The translations under genes and the position numbers were made by a program. Positions 57,659-64,000 of a DNA stretch of 64,000 nt are shown one piece after another (within the stretch, counting starts at the first letter, position 1; each line of letters begins with the position of its first letter). The DNA is taken from positions 857,152-921,151 of the forward strand of contig NZ_JASISQ010000001.1 in NCBI RefSeq assembly GCF_030063205.1, in the 5' to 3' direction. The DNA is from Arthrobacter antibioticus. GTDB taxonomy: Bacteria; Actinomycetota; Actinomycetes; Actinomycetales; Micrococcaceae. The notes below the pieces were generated by a model. That model saw nothing but the letters and a program-made list of their open reading frames with translations. It did not search any database and had not been told where the DNA came from.

Positions 57659-58840
57659 TTAGCAGCGGTATCCGCTGGTTGCTCTGTCCCGCCCGGTCAG
57701 ATCTTGGTGGGAACGAACATTCTCCCAGTGTCCGCTTTGCTTTAGCAGCTGGGAGATTTGTTCGCCCTGCACTTCAGCGTGCTCCATAACAAAGTATCCT
57801 CCCGGACGTAAAAGACGTGCTGCCGTTTCGGCGGCTGCCGCGGGAATTTCCATACCGTCGGCTCCTCCACCATAAAGTGCCATATGGGGATCGTGTAAGC
57901 GCACTTCAATATCCCGCGGGATCGCATCAGCAGGGATGTAGGGCGGGTTTGAAACAACCACGTCCACTAAGGCGTTCAGCTCTACAAAAGCGTCGCGCAT
58001 ATCCCCGCGAATCAGGACTGCTCCGGTGCCAGCAAGATTTCGCTGCGCCCATGGATAAGCCTCATCGCTGAGCTCTACAGCATAAACCCGGGTACCGGCT
58101 ACCTCAGTCGCCATAGCAGCGGCGATTGCCCCCGAACCTGTGCCGAGGTCGACGGCGAGCAGTTCAGACTTGTCGGCACGTTCCTGAGACATGTGTGTTA
58201 AAACGTCGATGGCCAGCTGAACCACTGACTCGGTTTCAGGCCTGGGCACAAAAACACCCTTCCCCACCGCCAACTCCAGGTGCCTAAAATAGGCAACTCC
58301 CGTGATGTGCTGCAACGGTTCCCGCGCTTCACGGCGAGCAATGAGAGCGTCGTAACCAGCAGGTACTACAGCTGTACCAAATAACATTGCAGCTACTTCA
58401 CCGCGGCTTACCCCCAGCAAGTGAGCGGCCAGAAGTTGCGCGTCCACGGCTGGAGAAGGGACGCCCGCCGCGCCGAGAATCTGCGTTGCCGCGTTCACGG
58501 CATCTGCCAACCGAGTTTCAGGGAGGGCGTGGGTGGGCCCACGTTCGCCCGGTTCCGAAGACCCTGGGCCCCCGCGCCCGAGGGCCCCGGGCCCGAGGGC
58601 CCCGGGCACTGACGCGCCAGCGTCAGGGTTTGGGACGGCGCGGGTGGGCCCACGTTCGCCCGGTTCCGAAGACCCTGGGCCCCCGCGCCCGAGGGCCCCG
58701 GGCACTGACGCGCCAGCGTCAGGGTTTGGGACGGCGCGGGTGGGCCCACGTTCGCCCGGTTCCGAAGAAATCGCGCCAGCGTCAGGGTTTGGGAGGGCGT
58801 GGGGACTAGTCGCCAAGGGCGTCCAATCGGGACTGCTCAT
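57659..58840 (-). CDS. prmC: Peptide chain release factor N5-glutamine methyltransferase (PrmC/HemK) with repeat-encoded N-terminal extension
   Basis: The enzymatic part is a normal HemK methyltransferase: helical N-terminal domain from about residue 111 ([33 protein letters not shown]), the [11 protein letters not shown]-binding loop, and the catalytic NPPYIP motif. It methylates the GGQ Gln of the prfA product upstream. The first 110 residues are repetitive Pro/Gly/Ala/Ser/Arg linker encoded by a tandem array (58533-58802). ATG 58840 overlaps the 3' end of prfA by 35 bp. Alternative starts without the extension are TTG 58510 and GTG 58498. Neither has a good ribosome site; the true start is uncertain. 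Confidence 0.9.
   Translation of the reverse strand: MSSPDWTPLATSPHALPNPDAGAISSEPGERGPTRAVPNPDAGASVPGALGRGGPGSSEPGERGPTRAVPNPDAGASVPGALGPGALGRGGPGSSEPGERGPTHALPETRLADAVNAATQILGAAGVPSPAVDAQLLAAHLLGVSRGEVAAMLFGTAVVPAGYDALIARREAREPLQHITGVAYFRHLELAVGKGVFVPRPETESVVQLAIDVLTHMSQERADKSELLAVDLGTGSGAIAAAMATEVAGTRVYAVELSDEAYPWAQRNLAGTGAVLIRGDMRDAFVELNALVDVVVSNPPYIPADAIPRDIEVRLHDPHMALYGGGADGMEIPAAAAETAARLLRPGGYFVMEHAEVQGEQISQLLKQSGHWENVRSHQDLTGRDRATSGYRC
58533..58802. repeat. Tandem GC-rich array inside prmC (units 111, 96 and 63 bp)
   Basis: Units begin at 58533, 58644 and 58740, each with gtgggcccacgttcgcccgg at the start and ccagcgtcagggtttggga at the end. The first has an extra 15-bp duplication; the third lacks 33 bp. 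All lengths are multiples of 3, so the prmC frame is not broken. Each full unit holds a 7-bp hairpin ctgacgc-gcca-gcgtcag. The array ends 4 bp beyond the prfA stop codon (58806). Modules match the 26374 array and partly the 18926 array. Confidence 0.9.
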
Positions 58841-59879
58841 CCATGGAGATGGCTGACTGCACCACTGGCTCCAAATCGCCGTTCATGACGGCATCAAGAT
58901 TGTACGCTTTGTAGCCAGTACGGTGGTCAGCGATCCTATTTTCCGGGTAGTTATAGGTACGGATACGCTCCGAGCGGTCCATGGTCCGAATCTGTGACTT
59001 ACGGGTAGCCGAATTCTCCGCATCAATGATGGCCTGCTGGTGGGCCAGGATACGTGCCCGAAGCACGCGCATACCTGCCTCACGGTTTTGCAGCTGCGAC
59101 TTCTCATTCTGCATGGCAACAACAATGCCTGTTGGAAGGTGGGTGATGCGAACAGCGGAGTCCGTAGTGTTCACCGACTGGCCACCAGGACCGGAAGAAC
59201 GGTAAACATCAATCTTGAGATCATTCTGGCTGATATCCACTTCCTCAGGCTCATCAACTTCCGGAAGCACCAAAACCCCGGCTGCCGAAGTGTGGATACG
59301 TCCCTGAGACTCTGTTGCTGGCACACGCTGCACTCGGTGGACGCCACCTTCAAACTTCAGGCGAGCAAAAACACCCTCGGCGGGATCGTTTGAGCGGCCT
59401 TTTACGGCGATGGAAATATCCTTGTACCCGCCAAGATCCGACTCTGTGGCTGAGATAACTTCAGTCTTCCAGCCGCGGGAATCTGCATACCGCGTGTACA
59501 TGCGCACCAAGTCTGCGGCAAACAGCGCAGCCTCGTCGCCACCTTCACCGGCCTTGACTTCAAGAATCACATCCCGGGCGTCGTCAGGATCACGAGGAAT
59601 CAGCAGGCGGCGTAGTTTCTCCTGCGCGGCTGCCAGCTGTTCTGCCAAAATGGGAACCTCGGCAGCAAAATCTGCATCCTCAGCAGCCATCTCCTTGGCG
59701 GCACCTAGGTCATCTCCCAGTGATTCAACTTGATGGTATCCCTGAACCACATTGCTCAACTCCGCGTAACGGCGGCCTAATTTGCGCGCCAATGACTGAT
59801 CGGCATGCACTTCAGGCTCGCTGAGGCGCATCTGAAGCTCGGCATGCTCATCAAGGAGCCCGTGGATGGATTCAAACAT
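58806..59879 (-). CDS. prfA: Peptide chain release factor 1
   Basis: A 357-residue RF1. The codon-recognition motif lies in [18 protein letters not shown] (the PxT anticodon-like tripeptide) and the catalytic GGQ lies in [20 protein letters not shown]. Length is normal. The final codons overlap the prmC start in another frame. Its operon with rho, prmC and sua5 is conserved, though rpmE is missing here. Confidence 0.97.
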   Translation of the reverse strand: MFESIHGLLDEHAELQMRLSEPEVHADQSLARKLGRRYAELSNVVQGYHQVESLGDDLGAAKEMAAEDADFAAEVPILAEQLAAAQEKLRRLLIPRDPDDARDVILEVKAGEGGDEAALFAADLVRMYTRYADSRGWKTEVISATESDLGGYKDISIAVKGRSNDPAEGVFARLKFEGGVHRVQRVPATESQGRIHTSAAGVLVLPEVDEPEEVDISQNDLKIDVYRSSGPGGQSVNTTDSAVRITHLPTGIVVAMQNEKSQLQNREAGMRVLRARILAHQQAIIDAENSATRKSQIRTMDRSERIRTYNYPENRIADHRTGYKAYNLDAVMNGDLEPVVQSAISMDEQSRLDALGD

Positions 59880-59958
59880 TTCAAAAACCTCTCTCGACGT
59901 ACGTCAAGTCTAATTACTTCTGCGTGGCGGGATCTATAACTGCAGTTAACGCACAAAA

Positions 59959-60029
59959 CCGCCGTCGTTGTAAAGGGGCCCGGCAGCTAACTGAACGCTG
60001 CCGGTGTGCCCCTTTACAAATGAGGCGGT
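59959..60029 (-). terminator. Long terminator hairpin between rho and prfA
   Basis: Nested stems with short unpaired segments: 59959-59964/60024-60029, 59968-59979/60008-60019 (12 bp) and 59980-59987/59997-60004 (8 bp, ccggcagc). On the minus strand the stem ends GGCGGTTTTGTG, with a T4 tract. It lies between the rho stop (60043) and prfA, so prfA most likely has its own promoter or is weakly read. Confidence 0.75.
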
Positions 60030-60042
60030 CTCGTTACTTGCG

Positions 60043-62391
60043 CTATTTATCGTGTTCGGCCTTGGCACCCAGGGTTGTCTTCTGGATTTGCATGAGGAAC
60101 TCGACGTTTGACTGCGTTTCACGGATCTTGGAGGTGAGCAGTTCAAGGGACTGCTGCATTTCCAACCCGGAGAGCACCCGGCGCAAACGCCACATGATCT
60201 TGACTTCTTCAGGGGAAAGCAGGTTCTCTTCGCGGCGTGTACCCGAGCCGTTGACGTCAACAGCGGGGAAGATCCGCTTGTCGGCGAGCTGGCGTGAGAG
60301 ACGCAGTTCCATGTTGCCTGTGCCCTTGAACTCTTCGAAGATAACCTCGTCAGCCTTGGAACCGGTTTCTACCAGTGCTGTTGCCAAAATGGTTAGCGAG
60401 CCACCGTTTTCAATGTTCCGTGCCGCACCAAAGAAGCGCTTCGGCGGATAAAGCGCCGCAGAGTCCACGCCACCTGAGAGGATTCGCCCTGAGGATGGTG
60501 CCGAGTTGTTGTAGGCACGGCCCAAGCGGGTCATGGAATCCAAGAGCACAACTACGTCCATGCCCATTTCAACCAAACGCTTTGCGCGCTCAATGGAAAG
60601 TTCGGCCACCTGAGTGTGATCATCTGCAGGACGGTCGAAGGTTGAGGCGATGACCTCACCCTTGACGGTACGCTGCATATCCGTCACTTCTTCAGGGCGT
60701 TCGTCAACAAGAACCATCATGAGGTGAACCTCGGGGTTGTTGATCGTGATCGCATTGGCGATCGACTGCAGGATCAAAGTCTTACCGGCCTTGGGCGGCG
60801 AGACGATCAGGCCACGCTGGCCCTTGCCGATGGGGGCCACCAGATCGATCACACGGGTGCCGATGATCTTAGGATCGGTTTCCAGGCGCAGACGCTCTGA
60901 CGGGTACAGCGGCACGAGCTTGGCGAACTCCACCCGATCCTTGAGCTCGTCAGGGTTCTTACCGTTTACGCTAGTGACGCGCACTAGGGCGTTGAACTTC
61001 TGGCGGGCGCTCTGCGCCTGGCTGCGGTCTTCGCCTTCACGCGGTGCTCGGATGGCACCGACGACGGCGTCACCCTTGCGCAGGTTGTACTTTTTGACCT
61101 GGTTAAGAGAAACGTAGACGTCGTTGGAGCCCGGCAGGTACCCGGAAGTGCGCACGAATGCGTAGTTTTCCAGGATGTCCAAAATACCGGCCACTGGCAA
61201 CAGAACGTCGTCCTCAGTTACTTCAGTATCATCGAAGTCAGGACCTTGGCTGCGACCGCGGCGGCGTTCGTTCCTGTCACGGAAACGATCGTTGCGATCA
61301 TTACGGTCGTTACGGCTGTTGCGGTCGTTGCGGTCGTTGGAATCGTTGGAATTCCGGTCACGGCGGTTGCGACGGTTGCGGTTATTGCGCGATCCGTCAT
61401 CGTCGTCGTTGTTATTGCTGTTGTTGTTGCTATTGCTGTTGTTATTGGAGGTGTTGCGGTCATTATTTGAACGCTCACCACCTGAACGATCATTGGAAGA
61501 ACGATCGCCACCGTTGCGCTGGCCGCGCTGGTTGCCGCGCTGGTTACGTGAATTACGATCGGCGTTCTCGCCGCTCTCGCCCTGGCCGGAATCAGTCTGG
61601 CCACTCTGAGCACTCTGGCCGGTATTGGTCGTTTCGGCGGACTCGGCATGAGTTGCCTCATTGTCCCCGTGGGCTTCGGAAGCCGCATCCTGCTGGCGTG
61701 TGTTGCTTTGTGAACGGCGGTTACGTGTACGTGGCTGCCGACGGTTTTCACCGTCATTCTCACCTGAACGGTTACCCGCATTGGTGGAATCTGCGGCCTG
61801 GGCGTTGGACTCTGCCGGCTCCTGAACAGCGGCCGCTACCGGTGCGCTGTTCTCTTGAGTTGGTGCCGAAGTTCCGGAGCCATTTCCTGCGCTGGTGGTG
61901 ATGATGCCATCGCTGCTGGCAGCACGGCGGCTTCGGCCGCGACCGCGGGCTGGTCGTTCAGCGGCTGAGCTGGAATCTGTTGCAGCTACTTCCGGAGCCT
62001 TGGCACCCGAGGCAGTTCCGTTGCTGGAGCCACCATTGCTGGTCTCCGAGGAATCAGCAGCTGGTTGCCCCGGTGCCTGAGACGTCTTCTTCGAGGCTGC
62101 TCCGCGCCGACTAGGGGCAGAAGCCGCCGGAGCTTGCGTGTCAGCAGTCTTAGCAGCTGAGCGTGCCGGACGGTCAGTTACAGAAGACCCACGCTGGTGT
62201 GCGGAAATTGATTCAACAAGGTCGCCCTTGCGCATCCTCGATCCGCCAGTGATGCCCAACTGGCCTGCCAGAATTTGCAGCTGAGCCAATTTCAGGCCAG
62301 CTAAACCTGCAGACTTGGCAGGTGCGCTCGTAGCAGTGGTGTCCAAATCAGCAGCTTTGGAAGCAGCGGCTGAAGTTACGGTTTCGGTCAC
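60043..62391 (-). CDS. rho: Transcription termination factor Rho with long N-terminal insert
   Basis: A 782-residue Rho, far longer than the 420 residues of E. coli. The Rho_N motif (LAGLKLAQLQILAGQLGITGGSRMRKGDLVESIS) is followed by about 330 residues of low-complexity sequence rich in Asn, Arg, Asp, Ser and Gly, then the RNA-binding cold-shock part and the ATPase with SPPKAGKTLILQ (P-loop), DVVVLLDSMTRLGRAYN (Walker B) and the final KSQRS-like C-terminus. GTG 62391 is preferred (GGAAGGA nearby). Actinobacterial Rho proteins often have such inserts, which may condense or bind RNA. Confidence 0.97.
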   Translation of the reverse strand: MTETVTSAAASKAADLDTTATSAPAKSAGLAGLKLAQLQILAGQLGITGGSRMRKGDLVESISAHQRGSSVTDRPARSAAKTADTQAPAASAPSRRGAASKKTSQAPGQPAADSSETSNGGSSNGTASGAKAPEVAATDSSSAAERPARGRGRSRRAASSDGIITTSAGNGSGTSAPTQENSAPVAAAVQEPAESNAQAADSTNAGNRSGENDGENRRQPRTRNRRSQSNTRQQDAASEAHGDNEATHAESAETTNTGQSAQSGQTDSGQGESGENADRNSRNQRGNQRGQRNGGDRSSNDRSGGERSNNDRNTSNNNSNSNNNSNNNDDDDGSRNNRNRRNRRDRNSNDSNDRNDRNSRNDRNDRNDRFRDRNERRRGRSQGPDFDDTEVTEDDVLLPVAGILDILENYAFVRTSGYLPGSNDVYVSLNQVKKYNLRKGDAVVGAIRAPREGEDRSQAQSARQKFNALVRVTSVNGKNPDELKDRVEFAKLVPLYPSERLRLETDPKIIGTRVIDLVAPIGKGQRGLIVSPPKAGKTLILQSIANAITINNPEVHLMMVLVDERPEEVTDMQRTVKGEVIASTFDRPADDHTQVAELSIERAKRLVEMGMDVVVLLDSMTRLGRAYNNSAPSSGRILSGGVDSAALYPPKRFFGAARNIENGGSLTILATALVETGSKADEVIFEEFKGTGNMELRLSRQLADKRIFPAVDVNGSGTRREENLLSPEEVKIMWRLRRVLSGLEMQQSLELLTSKIRETQSNVEFLMQIQKTTLGAKAEHDK

Positions 62392-62730
62392 GAAGGATCC
62401 TTCCCCCTCGATGGCGGGCCCAATTATTGAGGCCGCGATGATTAGTGTCAGACTCCCCAAGTGCAACCGCACTGGCTGGCAAGGGGAAAAATCTGAGGTT
62501 CCATTTCTGTTCCTGAACAACGTCAGGGATCCAGGAAATGGTGTGGTTCACTCTATGAATCAAATCTGAAATGGGAGTGATCCTAGGAGCAATGCGGCGG
62601 CTGCCATGCGTTGATCCAGCGGCCACCGTGCAAGAACGCACAGACCGTTAGAGTGGCATCAAGTGTCCTATAAACAAAGTTTATTTCCGCACTGGCCAGA
62701 TGGCAGCCATTCAGGGAAAGCATTTATGGG
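62392..62730 (-). promoter_or_regulatory. rho leader region
   Basis: A gap of about 340 bp between thrB and rho, both on the minus strand. It holds no supported gene. Long untranslated leaders before rho are known in other bacteria and allow Rho autoregulation; no clear hairpin or promoter could be fixed here by eye. The rho promoter and leader must be in this interval or in thrB. Confidence 0.4.
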
Positions 62731-63714
62731 CTACGGATGTACTTCCACTTTAGCACCTTCAAGGTCAATCTGAAGCCGCGCTACTCGCCAGGACACGCCG
62801 TGTTCGGACGAATTCAGGAAATTCCCGCCGTTTTTTGTGATGTAGCCCACAATACGCTCCGCTTCGGCACCGCCATTGGCCAGCACCATAACGGTTGGAC
62901 CCGCTCCCGAAATAAAAGCTGCGAAACCCTCCGCCCGCAATTGCCGAACAAGAGCGGCACTCTCCGGCATCGCCGCAGCCCGGTAGTCCTGGTGCAGGTA
63001 GTCCCGCGTGCCAGCAAAGAGCAAAGACGGATCCTTCGTCAACGCATGCATCAGCACCGCGGCCCGGCCTGAATTAGCCGCCGCGTCAGCGTGAGAGACC
63101 ATAGCCGGCAGCATTCCGCGGGCCTGTTCAGTTTTCAGTTCAACGTTCGGGATTGCCACCACAGGAATAACCATGGACGACGGCGTGACCTTGGCACTGG
63201 CGTATCCCGAGCCTTCCTGCCAGGAGACGGCGACGGCACCATATATTGCCGGCGCAACATTATCCGGGTGACCTTCAAGCTCTGAGGCCAACTGCAGAAT
63301 CCAGGCTTTGTCTTGCCGATCCTCCGGTTCCACCAAAGCATTGGCGGCCATAATGGCCGCCACTATGGCCGAGGCCGAGGAGCCTAGACCACGGCCGTGT
63401 GGGAGCACATTGGCTGCTGTGACCCGCAGTCCGTGACGGCTGTAGCCCAGGCGTGCCCACACCAGATCAATAGTCTTAACAACCAGGTGGCTGGCATCTC
63501 GTGGAAGGTCCGCAATCCCTTCTCCGCTGAGTTCAAACTCCAGCTCATTGGCGGCCAGGGTTTCGATGTTCAGGGTGTCATACAGCGATACTGCCAAGCC
63601 TAAAGAATCGAAGCCCGGCCCAAGGTTTGCGCTTGTGCCTGGAACACGCACCGTCACGCTAGCCCCAATGGCGGGCGTTTTTAGAATCGAGGAAGTCATG
63701 GAGGTGCCTGTCAT
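62731..63714 (-). CDS. thrB: Homoserine kinase
   Basis: A 327-residue GHMP kinase that phosphorylates homoserine in threonine synthesis. ATP-binding motif LPHGRGLGSSASAIVAA, N-terminal VRVPGTSANLGPGFDSLGLA, and the C-terminal FAAFISGAGPTVMVLA-type segment are present. It starts 12 bp after the thrC stop; ATG 63714 is used, with ATG 63699 as an alternative. Confidence 0.96.
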   Translation of the reverse strand: MTGTSMTSSILKTPAIGASVTVRVPGTSANLGPGFDSLGLAVSLYDTLNIETLAANELEFELSGEGIADLPRDASHLVVKTIDLVWARLGYSRHGLRVTAANVLPHGRGLGSSASAIVAAIMAANALVEPEDRQDKAWILQLASELEGHPDNVAPAIYGAVAVSWQEGSGYASAKVTPSSMVIPVVAIPNVELKTEQARGMLPAMVSHADAAANSGRAAVLMHALTKDPSLLFAGTRDYLHQDYRAAAMPESAALVRQLRAEGFAAFISGAGPTVMVLANGGAEAERIVGYITKNGGNFLNSSEHGVSWRVARLQIDLEGAKVEVHP

Positions 63715-63726
63715 GATGGTGTGCGG

Positions 63727-64000
63727 CTAGTCTGTCAGGCCCAGAGCATCGGCGACTGTAACCACGTCAAAGGCAACCGACTGTGGAGCCGCTGAGCTGC
63801 CGTCTGCGTTTTTCAGCGCCCAATCAGGGTCCTTGAGTCCGTGCCCAGTGACTGTGATGACGAATGTCTTGCCTGTGGGAACCTCTCCGGCCGCGTGCTT
63901 CTTGATAAGTCCCGCAACGCCTGCTGCCGAACCGGGCTCAACAAACACGCCTTCCTTAGCTGAAAGCCAGCGGTGCGCGGCAAGAATTTCCTCATCGGTG
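63727..64000 (-). CDS. thrC: Threonine synthase, 3' part only
   Basis: The C-terminal 91 residues of a PLP-dependent threonine synthase are in the window; the rest lies beyond the right edge. The segment reads HRWLSAKEGVFVEPGSAAGVAGLIKK and TFVITVTGHGLKDPDWA, typical for ThrC. It produces threonine from O-phosphohomoserine made by ThrB next door. Confidence 0.95.
   Translation of the reverse strand, partial: TDEEILAAHRWLSAKEGVFVEPGSAAGVAGLIKKHAAGEVPTGKTFVITVTGHGLKDPDWALKNADGSSAAPQSVAFDVVTVADALGLTD

Noticed and set aside
61158-61901. Long open frames on the plus strand within rho
   Set aside because: They are antisense shadows of the repetitive Rho insert (Cys/Arg/Tyr-rich nonsense products).

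Overview
The window looks like a chromosomal segment of an actinobacterium of the family Micrococcaceae (Arthrobacter-like). The reasons are the overall GC-rich coding style with many GTG and TTG starts, a NucS mismatch endonuclease, several actinobacterial conserved-unknown families (DUF2017, DUF2550, DUF3039), a Rho factor with a very long Asn/Arg/Asp-rich insert, and gene order. From the right edge leftwards the order thrC-thrB-rho-prfA-prmC-sua5 ... wecA-atpBEFHAGDC-DUF2550 ... nucS ... cnoX-like ... clpS-DUF2017-murI-PDE-rph-rdgB follows, with insertions, the order I remember for Mycobacterium tuberculosis around Rv1295-Rv1341. No rRNA, tRNA, CRISPR array, prophage or transposase was seen.

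Left part (1-16,600) is the more accessory region: an SDR oxidoreductase, a GrpB-like protein, a small membrane protein, two little-known genes at 2126-2883, a DJ-1/PfpI protein, an MFS transporter, the SbcCD nuclease pair, an SdpI-like membrane protein, an aquaporin-type channel, two DUF202 membrane proteins, an ADP-ribosylglycohydrolase, a DEDDh exonuclease with a BRCT domain, and a GntR-ATPase-permease (YtrA-type) operon.

Middle part (16,600-38,200): DedA; the murI-phosphodiesterase-rph-rdgB operon; DUF2017 and ClpS opposite the NAD-salvage pair pncB-pncA; a DEAD-box helicase; DUF3039; nagB; an ABC exporter; a thioredoxin-TPR co-chaperone homologue without the CXXC motif; a large unrecognised three-helix membrane protein divergent from an AI-2E-family transporter; an alpha/beta hydrolase; NucS; and nagA. 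nagB and nagA together give amino-sugar catabolism.

Right part (38,200-64,000): an operon of an MprF/DUF2156-type aminoacyl-phospholipid synthase and a membrane-anchored esterase; the complete F1Fo ATP synthase operon with two small assembly or accessory membrane proteins at its head; a cell-surface glycan cluster (WecA-like transferase, FlaA1-type dehydratase, two GT2 glycosyltransferases, an NAD-dependent epimerase); then sua5, prmC, prfA, rho, thrB and the 3' end of thrC.

The most unusual signal is a set of short GC-rich tandem arrays at three separate places (18926-19082, 26374-26542, 58533-58802). Their units share sequence modules, and each array sits within about 10 bp downstream of a stop codon. 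In the third, the unit lengths are all multiples of three, so the array stays open in frame as an N-terminal extension of PrmC. Other points are a 25-bp inverted repeat at 38133-38185, a strong hairpin inside the atp operon, and the unrecognised 768-residue membrane protein.
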